A stretch of DNA of 64,000 nucleotides from Bacillus sp. FJAT-52991. Its GTDB lineage: Bacteria; Bacillota; Bacilli; Bacillales; Domibacillaceae. How positions within the stretch are numbered: the first letter of the stretch is position 1; every line of letters starts with the position of its first letter. Made by a program: the position numbers and the translations under genes. This document shows, piece by piece, positions 43,049-50,985 of this stretch. The notes beneath the pieces were generated by a model. It was given only the letters and a program-made list of their open reading frames with translations. It made no database searches and had not been told where the DNA came from. The stretch is from assembly GCF_037201805.1 (NCBI RefSeq), contig NZ_CP147404.1, forward strand, positions 2,896,501-2,960,500. The letters are read 5' to 3'.

Positions 43049-44131
43049 GTGATTATCAAAGATTTACAAGTCAACCGAAGAAAAATACCGTTATTTATGC
43101 CCTTTAAAACAGCTTTAAGAACAGCAACAGAAATAGAAAGTATTGATGTTACTTTGACTCTTGAGAATGGGATCATAGGGAGGGGGGCGGCTGCACCGAC
43201 CTTCGTTATTACGGGTGACTCTTCCGAAAGCATTGAGGCAGCTCTTATGGGACCAATAAAAGATGTGCTCATCGGAAGTGATATCGGTCATTTTCAAACT
43301 GCACTTCAGGGCATTCAATCTTGCTGTGTTGGTAATCCAAGTGCAAAAGCCGCGGCAGATATCGCTTTGCATGATGCCTATTGTAAATTGCTAAATGTGC
43401 CGTTACATGCCTTTCTTGGAGATAAAAAGTCACTTCAAACATGTATGACTATTGGGGTCGATACACCAGAAAAGATGGCGGATGATGCTAAAAGAAATAT
43501 AGATTTGGGGTTTAAGGTTTTAAAAGTAAAAGTAGGGGCGAACCCTAGTCTTGATATTGATCGCATCGAAGCTATTCGAGATGTTGTTCCGAAAGCAGTT
43601 AAGCTCCGTCTGGATGCTAATCAGGGATGGGCGCCAAAACAAGCCGTCCAATTGATAAACGATATGGAAAAAAAGGGTTTAGGAATCGAATTTATTGAAC
43701 AACCTGTTGCAAGTCATGATTTAGAAGGATTGAAATTCGTCACGGAACGTGTTGGCATCCCAGTTATGGCAGATGAAAGTCTTTTTTCAGCCAAAGACAC
43801 ATTAAAGCTTGTTTCTGGACGTTATGTTGATCTATTAAATATTAAACTTATGAAATGTGGCGGTATTTCAAATGCTTGGAAGATTGCTAGCATTGCTGAG
43901 ACAAATGGTGTTGCTTGTATGATTGGTAGCATGATGGAACCTGCACTTTCGGTCGCTGCAGCAGCCCATTTTGCGGCGGCCCATCCGAACGTGAAATATT
44001 TTGATTTAGATGCTCCATTGTGGCTATCTGAAGAACCAGAGGAACTCTCTTATGTTAGTGAAAAAGTTATTTTATCCGATTTACCTGGTATCGGTTCAGT
44101 CAACGCAGTACCTAACACTGTCAAAGGTTAA
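43049..44131 (+). CDS. ykfB: L-Ala-D/L-Glu epimerase (YkfB-type enolase superfamily)
   Basis: 360 residues from a GTG at 43049, with AAAGGAAG upstream. Enolase-superfamily layout: N-terminal capping domain with PLFMPFKTALRTATEIESID; general-base Lys pair in FKVLKVKVGANPSLDI; metal ligands in KLRLDANQGW (Asp), IEFIEQP (Glu) and PVMADESLF (Asp/Glu); catalytic Lys in LLNIKLMKCGG; MIGSMMEP at the end. These residues match dipeptide epimerases, which convert L-Ala-D-Glu from murein to L-Ala-L-Glu in the cytoplasm. Neighbouring ykfC supports this. Confidence 0.9.
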   Translation: MIIKDLQVNRRKIPLFMPFKTALRTATEIESIDVTLTLENGIIGRGAAAPTFVITGDSSESIEAALMGPIKDVLIGSDIGHFQTALQGIQSCCVGNPSAKAAADIALHDAYCKLLNVPLHAFLGDKKSLQTCMTIGVDTPEKMADDAKRNIDLGFKVLKVKVGANPSLDIDRIEAIRDVVPKAVKLRLDANQGWAPKQAVQLINDMEKKGLGIEFIEQPVASHDLEGLKFVTERVGIPVMADESLFSAKDTLKLVSGRYVDLLNIKLMKCGGISNAWKIASIAETNGVACMIGSMMEPALSVAAAAHFAAAHPNVKYFDLDAPLWLSEEPEELSYVSEKVILSDLPGIGSVNAVPNTVKG

Positions 44132-44142
44132 ATGTTGGATGA

Positions 44143-44249
44143 ATAAAGTGAAACTTCAATCAGTAGGGGTTTTCTTCATCCCCCACCTGCAGCGCTCCTT
44201 CTGCCATGTTGAGGTGGGGGTCTTACAGCCCGTTAATGCGGGATAAAAT
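44143..44249 (+). repeat. Copy E of the structured repeat, long form with an extra hairpin
   Basis: Same ends as the other copies, but between CAGTAGGGG and TCTTACAG it has about 50 extra bases forming the stem CCCCCACCT (44180-44188) / AGGTGGGGG (44212-44220). The short copies look like deletions of this hairpin. It ends 13 nt before the ykfC start. Confidence 0.65.
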
Positions 44250-44262
44250 AGGGGGGATAGGA

Positions 44263-45279
44263 ATGAAACGTTGGTTTTTGATTATGATGGTTGTTTTTCT
44301 AGCAGGTGTAGGGTTAAATACACCGACTCATGCTGAGGAAAAAAACATAGAGGAAACTGCTTATGTCGATGTCTCCGTCGCAACACTTTGGACAGCTCCA
44401 AATATCCTACGACCTGTTGATGCACCATCTGCGACAAATCCAGTGGATATGAGAAAATGGACAAGCTCTATGACATATGAGCAGCAAGTACAATTATCTG
44501 ATGATGGGATGCTAGAAACTCAAGCTCTTTACGGCAATAAGGTCACGATTCTTGAAAGACAAGGCGAATGGGTAAAAGTCGCAGTAGACGGTCAACCAAC
44601 ACCGCGTAATGACTTAGGATATCCTGGTTGGATGCCGGCTTCGCAGTTAACATACAGTAAAAAATATGCTAAAAAGGAAAATCAGCCATTTGTTTTAATT
44701 ACAGCACCAACAACTTATCTTTTTAACACACCTTCTTTCAATCATAAAGGAATTGAAATTAGTTACAATACTCGCCTACCTTATTTAGGAGAAACAAAGC
44801 AAGCTTATAAAGTGTTAAAGCCAGATGGCCATCATGCCTGGGTAAACAAACAAGACGCACAAATATATCAATCGCCATCCACAATTCCAACACCGACAGG
44901 AAAAGACTTAGTAGAAACAGGCAAAATGTTTTTAGGCCTTCATTATTTATGGGCTGGGATGAGTGGATTTGGATTTGATTGTTCAGGATTTACGTTCACA
45001 ATCCATCAATCACATGGCATCACCATCCCACGTGATTCAAGTGTTCAAGCAAAATATGGGGATCCTGTCCCACTTGATGAATTAAAACCTGGTGACTTAC
45101 TCTTCTTTGCCCACGATAATGGTAAAGGAAGAGTTCATCATGTTGCGATGTATGCCGGAGATGGTATGATGATTCACTCACCAAATTCAAAAAAGGATGT
45201 TGAAATCATTCCTGTTAACACAAAAGGATATATCGAAGAATTGGCAAACGCTCGCCGTTATTTTCTAGATAGTATGTGA
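44263..45279 (+). CDS. ykfC: Gamma-D-glutamyl-L-diamino acid endopeptidase (YkfC-type NlpC/P60)
   Basis: 338 residues from the ATG at 44263 (MKRWFLIMMVVFLAGVGLNT), after GGGGGGAT. Signal peptide about 1-24 (NTPTHA). Two SH3-like domains (about 30-200), then NlpC/P60 with catalytic Cys in FGFDCSGFTF, His in VHHVAMYAGDGMMIHS, and the third polar residue in HSPNS. It cleaves the D-Glu-diaminopimelate bond of murein peptides, releasing L-Ala-D-Glu for YkfB. Unlike cytoplasmic enzymes of this class it appears exported, so it would act outside the membrane on wall fragments before import. Confidence 0.88.
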   Translation: MKRWFLIMMVVFLAGVGLNTPTHAEEKNIEETAYVDVSVATLWTAPNILRPVDAPSATNPVDMRKWTSSMTYEQQVQLSDDGMLETQALYGNKVTILERQGEWVKVAVDGQPTPRNDLGYPGWMPASQLTYSKKYAKKENQPFVLITAPTTYLFNTPSFNHKGIEISYNTRLPYLGETKQAYKVLKPDGHHAWVNKQDAQIYQSPSTIPTPTGKDLVETGKMFLGLHYLWAGMSGFGFDCSGFTFTIHQSHGITIPRDSSVQAKYGDPVPLDELKPGDLLFFAHDNGKGRVHHVAMYAGDGMMIHSPNSKKDVEIIPVNTKGYIEELANARRYFLDSM

Positions 45280-45312
45280 GATTCAAATGGCGATGATGAA
45301 TCCCTTGAACAA

Positions 45313-45352
45313 AGGAGGCTACTCATTTTTGGGAGTAGCTTCTTTCTTTTTT
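45313..45352 (+). terminator. Terminator after ykfC
   Basis: GGAGGCTACTC pairs with GGAGTAGCTTC (wobble and mismatch) around a T-rich loop and is followed by TTTCTTTTTT. Confidence 0.7.
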
Positions 45353-45376
45353 CACTGAAATGAAGATACCTTTATC

Positions 45377-45417
45377 CAAATAACCAGTTGCTCCTCAATG
45401 GAGCAACTGGTTATTTG
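45377..45417. other. Perfect 18-bp hairpin without T-tract
   Basis: 45377-45394 (ending GTTGCTCC) and 45400-45417 (beginning GGAGCAAC) are exact complements around TCAAT. Neither strand has a clear T run, so it is not a standard terminator. A second hairpin, AACACCAAGG/CCTTGGTGTT, follows at 45439-45470. Confidence 0.6.
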
Positions 45418-45505
45418 AATATGACTATTGAAACCCAAAACACCAAGGCTAGAAAATCCACCTTGGTGTTCTATATCTATCAATCGACAAAAGCCAGCAA
45501 ACACC

Positions 45506-45538
45506 GAGGAGTGACAGGCACTTGTCGAAACAGGCACC
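45506..45538 (-). repeat. Copy 4 of the GTGCCTGTCACTCC 3'-end motif, with a partial second copy
   Basis: The minus strand reads GGTGCCTGTTTCGACAAG then TGCCTGTCACTCCTC directly after the TAA of the EAL gene (45539-45541). Confidence 0.65.
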
Positions 45539-47569
45539 TTAAAATCCCTTGTACCACTCCACTACTTCAGGAGCTTTCAATGGCTTGGAGTAGTAGTAGC
45601 CTTGAATAGCGAGGGAATTACATGTAGTGGCTAAGTAGTCTACTTGTTCTTTTGTTTCTACACCTTCTATAACGACGTTTAGTTTCAGTGATTCTCCTAG
45701 TGAGATGATCGATTGGATGATAGCCGCATCTTTTTCTGATTGAGGCACATCATCGACAAAGGATTTATCAATTTTCAATGTCGAGATGGGGATTTTCTTT
45801 AAATAAGAAAGAGAAGATACCCCAGTACCAAAGTCATCCAGCGCCACAGCCAACCCTTTTTCTCGAAATTTATTGACGGCTTCAATAGCGCCATCAATCG
45901 TTTTTACAAAGCTTGTTTCTGTAATTTCTAGCTCTAAATATTGAGGATCAATCTGATAACATTCCATTCTACCCATCAAATAATTTAATAGTCGAGGAGA
46001 CGTGACATAATTACCAGGAATGTTAATTGCCACTGGCCAATTGTGCTTCCTATTTGTTTGCCACGCTTGAATTTGTTGGCACACTTGATCAATCAGCCAA
46101 TCTGTCACATCCATCATCCGATCATGCTTTTCTAAAATGGGGATAAATACCGCTGGAGAGAGAAACCCGTGTTCTGGATGCTCCCAGCGAAGCAAGGCCT
46201 CGACACCAATCATTTTCTGCATAGCGGTTGACACTTTCGGCTGATAGACAACATACAACTCATTCTCTGCCATCGCTCGCTCGACATCATCCATAATTGA
46301 TTGAGCAAAGGATTGGTTGTGAACAACTGGATCATAATAAATGATCTCGTGTTGGAACCGAATCGTTGGATGGCTCAGCACAGCCATCACTTGTGAATAC
46401 AAATCAAGCGACTTCTCGTCTATGCTCGATATAGCAAAAGCACAAACCGTTTGTAGCTTCACTTGCTGCTCTTTGATCAGAATCGGCTGCTTCAAAAGCT
46501 CAGCCGTCCTCTCCATTGCCTTTTGTAAGGCGTACACTCCTTTGGAATCACGCGCCACATAAGCAAACCGATGTCCATCCAATCGATACAAATCAATCAG
46601 AGGCGGCTTCGTCGATGTCAATAAGTGACTCATCTCTTGAATTACTTCATCGACAAATGTATATCCATGTGCTCGATTCAATGACTCTAAGTCATGCAAA
46701 TGCCACACCGCCAAAGCACCGTAAGAAAAATTTGTGATATTTCTCTCGAACCGCCGGCGATTCGGTAATTTCGTCAGCGAATCAAAATAACGCAATTGAT
46801 GCTCCGCATAACGATCTAACATACTTGAAAATAAAAACAAACATAATAATAGAGCGATACTCGCCGATACACTTTTTACTAAAAAGAGGACATCCATCCA
46901 CTGAGACTCCCCGTTCATTAATAGATAGTCATTTGGCACATAAAACGTCACCCCAGCCATCTCTGTAACACACACAATCGAAATAGCCAACCCTAAAATC
47001 AACGCAATTGCTATTCGAATCAAAAAGCGTTCCGATTGATGTTGCAGCATATAGAACAAATACAACGCCACACAAGAAACAAACACAGCAAGCAGAAAAG
47101 AAGCAATAGATAACCCAATATCATAGCTATAAATAACCCCTTCCATTTTCATCGCTGCCATACCGACATAATGCATAACAGAAATCCCTGTTCCCATCAC
47201 AAGACCCGTGATCAAATAGGTTTTCTTCGTACGCCTTGAACGACTAGAGACATAGAAAGCAAGAAAAGAAGCAAGCATTGTTGAAAGGATAGAAACAACA
47301 ATAAGTATACGATCATAATGTATGTAGACAGGCAACGCTAAAGCATTCATCCCAACGAAATGCATTGACCAAATTCCTATTCCCATAGAAGTAGCCGCCA
47401 ACACCAACCACAAATTTTGATGAAAGAAACTGCTCTTATGCGAGCGTTCACCCATACTTAACGAAGTATAAGCTGCTGCCCAAGCGATCAAAACAGAAAG
47501 AGCAATAATAGGGATCGAATACTCCCCTTGAAGAACGTCATATTGAGCTGTAGAAGGTGTTAGAAACAT
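45539..47569 (-). CDS. MHYT-(degenerate GGDEF)-EAL cyclic-di-GMP phosphodiesterase
   Basis: 676 residues. Seven-helix MHYT sensor (residues 1-245) with SMHFVGMNALALP and MHYVGMAAMKMEG, the motifs proposed to bind copper and sense O2, CO or NO. GGDEF-like domain at about 265-410 (YFDSLTKLPNRRRFERNI), but the active-site loop reads LDGHRF instead of GG(D/E)EF, so cyclase activity is unlikely. EAL domain intact: VEALLRWEHP, ELEITETSF, ALDDFGTGVSSLSYLKKIPI, KIDKSFV, IEGVET and QGYYYSKP. Predicted membrane-bound c-di-GMP phosphodiesterase. Confidence 0.9.
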   Translation of the reverse strand: MFLTPSTAQYDVLQGEYSIPIIALSVLIAWAAAYTSLSMGERSHKSSFFHQNLWLVLAATSMGIGIWSMHFVGMNALALPVYIHYDRILIVVSILSTMLASFLAFYVSSRSRRTKKTYLITGLVMGTGISVMHYVGMAAMKMEGVIYSYDIGLSIASFLLAVFVSCVALYLFYMLQHQSERFLIRIAIALILGLAISIVCVTEMAGVTFYVPNDYLLMNGESQWMDVLFLVKSVSASIALLLCLFLFSSMLDRYAEHQLRYFDSLTKLPNRRRFERNITNFSYGALAVWHLHDLESLNRAHGYTFVDEVIQEMSHLLTSTKPPLIDLYRLDGHRFAYVARDSKGVYALQKAMERTAELLKQPILIKEQQVKLQTVCAFAISSIDEKSLDLYSQVMAVLSHPTIRFQHEIIYYDPVVHNQSFAQSIMDDVERAMAENELYVVYQPKVSTAMQKMIGVEALLRWEHPEHGFLSPAVFIPILEKHDRMMDVTDWLIDQVCQQIQAWQTNRKHNWPVAINIPGNYVTSPRLLNYLMGRMECYQIDPQYLELEITETSFVKTIDGAIEAVNKFREKGLAVALDDFGTGVSSLSYLKKIPISTLKIDKSFVDDVPQSEKDAAIIQSIISLGESLKLNVVIEGVETKEQVDYLATTCNSLAIQGYYYSKPLKAPEVVEWYKGF

Positions 47570-47696
47570 CGTTTTCCTCTCTTTTCCGACAAAATGCGGG
47601 GATTGTAACCCCTTTCCTATGTCATTTTACCCCCATTATTGTTATTTCGACAATATTAATATTTACTTTCTCGAAATATTTTCTTCTTCATATAGG

Positions 47697-47728
47697 TAAA
47701 AAGCCCTTCCCATTAGGAAAAGGCTTTT
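47697..47728 (-). terminator. Terminator of the YitT-family gene
   Basis: AAAAAGCCCTTCC pairs with GGAAAAGGCTTTT and the minus strand continues into T residues. Confidence 0.75.
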
Positions 47729-47731
47729 CAT

Positions 47732-48556
47732 CTATCCCCGGTGAAACGAACCGATCACTTCCACCGTCTCCGTCACATTAATAAAAGCATTCGGATCAGC
47801 TTCATGAATCATTTCCTTCACACTATTTAACTGATAGCGCGTAATCACTGTCATAAGCACCGCACGTTCCTCACCGGAATACGCTCCAACACCCGGCATG
47901 ATCGTCACCCCGCGATACACATTCGCGAGCAAATTATCTTTCACCGCTTCTCCTTTAGCCGTAACAATCGTCAACGTCAATTTAATATGATTCGTATGGA
48001 TCGCATCCACCACTTTCCCCGTCGTATAAATCGCCAGCATCGTATACAAAGCCGCATCCCAAGTAAAAATAAACCCAGACGCAGCAACAACGATTCCATT
48101 CATCGCTGACAACAACGCTCCAAGCGGAAAGTCCTTCTTCTTCGTTAACAACATTGCAATAATATCAAAACCACCTGACGAACCCGAAGCTCGAAAAATC
48201 AGCCCAATCCCAAGTCCAGTTAGCACCCCGCCGAACAAAGAAGACAAAATCGGCTCCGTTGACACTTGATGAATCGGAATCACATACAAACTCACAGAAA
48301 TCATCACAACAGAAAAAATTGTATAATAAATAAACTGCTTTCCAAGCTTCTTCACACCGATCAACAACAAAGGAAGATTTAATAAAAGATTAATCACACC
48401 TGTATTCAAAGGCGTGATCAACCCAAACATAATCGCAATCCCGCTCAATCCACTGCTCAAAATCTCATGAGGGATCAAAAAGAAATTATAAGCAATCCCT
48501 ACAATGACTGAGCCGACTAGCATCATCAATATGTTCACGCTCCGCTCCTCCTTCAT
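47732..48556 (-). CDS. YitT/DUF2179 family membrane protein
   Basis: 274 residues, GGAGG-type site upstream. Five membrane helices in the first 180 residues (GIAYNFFLIPHEILSSGLSG, GLGIGLIFRASGSSGGFDII) and a cytoplasmic DUF2179 domain at the end (VKDNLLANVYRGVTIMPGVG, then LMTVITRYQLNSVKEMIHEA). A common family in Bacillus; transport or signalling function not established. Monocistronic, with its own terminator. Confidence 0.85.
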   Translation of the reverse strand: MKEERSVNILMMLVGSVIVGIAYNFFLIPHEILSSGLSGIAIMFGLITPLNTGVINLLLNLPLLLIGVKKLGKQFIYYTIFSVVMISVSLYVIPIHQVSTEPILSSLFGGVLTGLGIGLIFRASGSSGGFDIIAMLLTKKKDFPLGALLSAMNGIVVAASGFIFTWDAALYTMLAIYTTGKVVDAIHTNHIKLTLTIVTAKGEAVKDNLLANVYRGVTIMPGVGAYSGEERAVLMTVITRYQLNSVKEMIHEADPNAFINVTETVEVIGSFHRG

Positions 48557-48656
48557 TCACACATATCATTTAGTGTGTTCATTATAAAGGAGAAACAACC
48601 TTTTAATTAAAATTAAGTTTTTTCTGAAATATCGGACAAGAACTACAAAACAAGCC

Positions 48657-48977
48657 TCAACTCTGCCCCGCAAACATCCGCTCCATCATCTCAAAAATCG
48701 GCCAATTCTTCACCCAAACTAACAATCTGACAAAATGAAACGGTGCAAGCAGCACAACAAGTAGCAAGATCAAAAAGAAAATCACCACGGCCCCCCACTT
48801 CAGCCACCCTGTCTCTCTATTCCTCACCGCACCAACACTTACCAAAATTCCACCACTCAAAAACAACAACCCAATCGCAAACACATACTCCACAAAATTC
48901 TCAAGCACTAACGACAACTCAACAAACATCGCACCAATTAAAGCAAAAATAAATGAAGACAGACTGTATATTTGCAT
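48657..48977 (-). CDS. Small hypothetical membrane protein
   Basis: 106 residues from the ATG at 48977 (MQIYSLSSFIFALIGAMFVE), 5-6 nt after AAGGAG; a longer frame has no site. Three membrane helices; VGAVRNRETGWLKWGAVVIF separates helices 2 and 3. No family recognised. Located between YitT and the DUF262 gene; no operon partner. Confidence 0.6.
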   Translation of the reverse strand: MQIYSLSSFIFALIGAMFVELSLVLENFVEYVFAIGLLFLSGGILVSVGAVRNRETGWLKWGAVVIFFLILLLVVLLAPFHFVRLLVWVKNWPIFEMMERMFAGQS

Positions 48978-49072
48978 AATAACTCCTTTTTTTACTTTAT
49001 TATACCAATTATAAAGGATTAGAAATATAGAAAAAGCCACCCAATAGGATGGCGAATAGATATTGAAACGTC

Positions 49073-50773
49073 TTACACAAAATATAATTGAATTAATTGA
49101 TCAACTAGTTGTTGATGACGAGTTTGACACTCTTCAATTGTCCATTGTTGATAATTTTTCAATTCCTTTGTTAATTCAAAGTCTGTGATTCCATTAGAAA
49201 AATATTTCTCTAATTTAATTTTAAACTCTCTGTTATTAGCAGAAGCGTTCTTTTTACGACTTAATAAGACTAAGTTGCCTAAGCGATGCGTCCATATTTT
49301 TCGTTGTTCTTCCGTGAAACCTTTCTTCCAATCACTATTATCTGATGGCTTTTGCGGTAAAATATGTTCCACACTGATAACGCCTGTGTAAGACTTTTTA
49401 ACGTTTATGTTTTCACTAAGGGCCATATCTAAACGAAGCAGCAAGTATTTAGCGTATTTTTTCTTATATAACTCGTTAGAATGAATGTTATACGCAAACG
49501 CCTCTTGATCGAGATCTGTTTGGAAAATATCAGCTTGATACACTTGCTCCACCATTTCAGCTTGTTCAATGACTTGAATCATTTTAACTGTTTCTATAAC
49601 TCTCGCAGTAGGTGTAATTCCTCTCACCCAGCTAACTACATTTTTCCGTTCTAAAACCTTCAAAAAAGAATAAGCTTCAACATCATTGGAAAACTTTTGA
49701 TAGAAGCTGATGAAGACTGGAATCCAATCAGAAAATGGGATAAAATCGCGCATCAAAGTCAATAATCCATAGTACTTGGCCGCAATTTCCTTATCAGTAG
49801 TTTGAATGTCCGCATTCAAAATCTTCTCTCGATAAATATTAGCAAAGCGGAGTAAATACTCGATAAATTTTTGACCTTTAAATTCAGGATGTTTATCAAA
49901 AACCTTTTCTGTGTATTCTTCTTGAATCGTTTTTCTCGCTTTTTCTTTTACAAAAATCAAACGAATAAAGCCAAGTAATTTCTCTAATTCTTCTCGTCCA
50001 AGCTCTTCTTCCATAGACTCCCACAAATTTTGATAATGTGGACGTTCTGATTCATTGATTGCCCCTAAGTTTGTACTTTTTAATAAATCGGCATTCGTTA
50101 ATGGCATACCACGGTCATTTAAAATAGAAAATAAACGAAAGGCCGATGTAAACGTACCTGTTTTTACATAAACAAACATACACTTATTTAAAACAAATTG
50201 AATCATTTTTTTAAGAAACTCTTCTTTTAATAGGCCATTATCATAAAACTTGTCACGGAATAGTTCGATTGCTTCAATCATTCTTTCTTGTGATTCAGTC
50301 AAATCTGTCTCACCAATAGAAAGTGTTGTTCCATCTTGTTCTAAAATATATTTCTTAAAAAAAGCAAAATCTCGGTCTCTTACACGAAGGCGAACTGTTT
50401 CTGATTTATCTTCATACGGATCTGCTTCCTGATAAATCTTTGATTGCAACGTAACCTTTGCACGCGAATCCGTCACTAAATCGCGCATAACTGCTGTTAA
50501 AATGGTCAAAGTCGTTAAACGCTGTTGACCATCTACTACATCATAAACGCCACTTTCATCGCTTTTTTGAGAAATCACTTGTAAAATAACGCTCCCTAGA
50601 AAATAACTCTCTTCTTTGTATGTGAGCGCCTCTTGAATATCCTCAAATAGCTGATTTTGTTGGTCTTTTTCCCAAGAATATTGTCGTTGATATCCAGGGA
50701 TTTTGAAAGCGAATTTTGAACCAAATAAATCTTTGAATAGTATCTCTTTTGCTGCAATTTTTGTATCAATCAT
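49073..50773 (-). CDS. GmrSD-like DUF262/DUF1524 restriction-type protein
   Basis: 566 residues. The N-terminal DUF262 (ParB/Srx-like NTPase) has IPGYQRQYSWEKDQQNQL and YDVVDGQQRLTTLTILTA; the C-terminal DUF1524 HNH nuclease has VISVEHILPQKP and HRLGNLVLLSRKKNASANNR. Both halves on one chain as in GmrSD, a type IV enzyme that cuts modified (glucosylated) phage DNA. About 210 nt downstream of the PLD-helicase gene on the same strand, so possibly one defence locus. The target specificity is not readable. Confidence 0.82.
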   Translation of the reverse strand: MIDTKIAAKEILFKDLFGSKFAFKIPGYQRQYSWEKDQQNQLFEDIQEALTYKEESYFLGSVILQVISQKSDESGVYDVVDGQQRLTTLTILTAVMRDLVTDSRAKVTLQSKIYQEADPYEDKSETVRLRVRDRDFAFFKKYILEQDGTTLSIGETDLTESQERMIEAIELFRDKFYDNGLLKEEFLKKMIQFVLNKCMFVYVKTGTFTSAFRLFSILNDRGMPLTNADLLKSTNLGAINESERPHYQNLWESMEEELGREELEKLLGFIRLIFVKEKARKTIQEEYTEKVFDKHPEFKGQKFIEYLLRFANIYREKILNADIQTTDKEIAAKYYGLLTLMRDFIPFSDWIPVFISFYQKFSNDVEAYSFLKVLERKNVVSWVRGITPTARVIETVKMIQVIEQAEMVEQVYQADIFQTDLDQEAFAYNIHSNELYKKKYAKYLLLRLDMALSENINVKKSYTGVISVEHILPQKPSDNSDWKKGFTEEQRKIWTHRLGNLVLLSRKKNASANNREFKIKLEKYFSNGITDFELTKELKNYQQWTIEECQTRHQQLVDQLIQLYFV

Positions 50774-50810
50774 TTAATCGATTAAACCTCCTACGCCCAC
50801 CACTCATAAG

Positions 50811-50960
50811 CTAACTTGTTTCTATCATACTATAAATGATCTCCATTTTAATGCCTTTTTCATCTGTTTGAGGGGCTTTCGGTAGGAAATAAAGTCTTTT
50901 TTTTCCTATAGAAGCCGTTAGCGCCAGAACAAAGGCATCGACTAAATCATTCGCGGGGCA
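50811..50960 (-). pseudogene. C-terminal remnant of a DUF429 protein
   Basis: Between helicase and DUF262 genes the minus strand is open for about 49 codons: NDLVDAFVLALTASIGKKRL, then LPKAPQTDEKGIKMEIIYSM. This matches the end of DUF429 proteins (DDLLDAL-A, P--PE-D-KG--MEIVY). It has no start or upstream sequence and is preceded by a stop. Debris in the middle of the defence locus suggests recent insertion or deletion there. Confidence 0.7.
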
Positions 50961-50985
50961 TCACCTAATTTAACATCAATTATTT

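Noticed and set aside
44010..44246. Plus-strand ORF overlapping ykfB and repeat copy E
   Set aside because: Runs antiphase through ykfB; its C-terminal part is only the translated repeat (SVGVLQPVNAG-type), as at the other copies.
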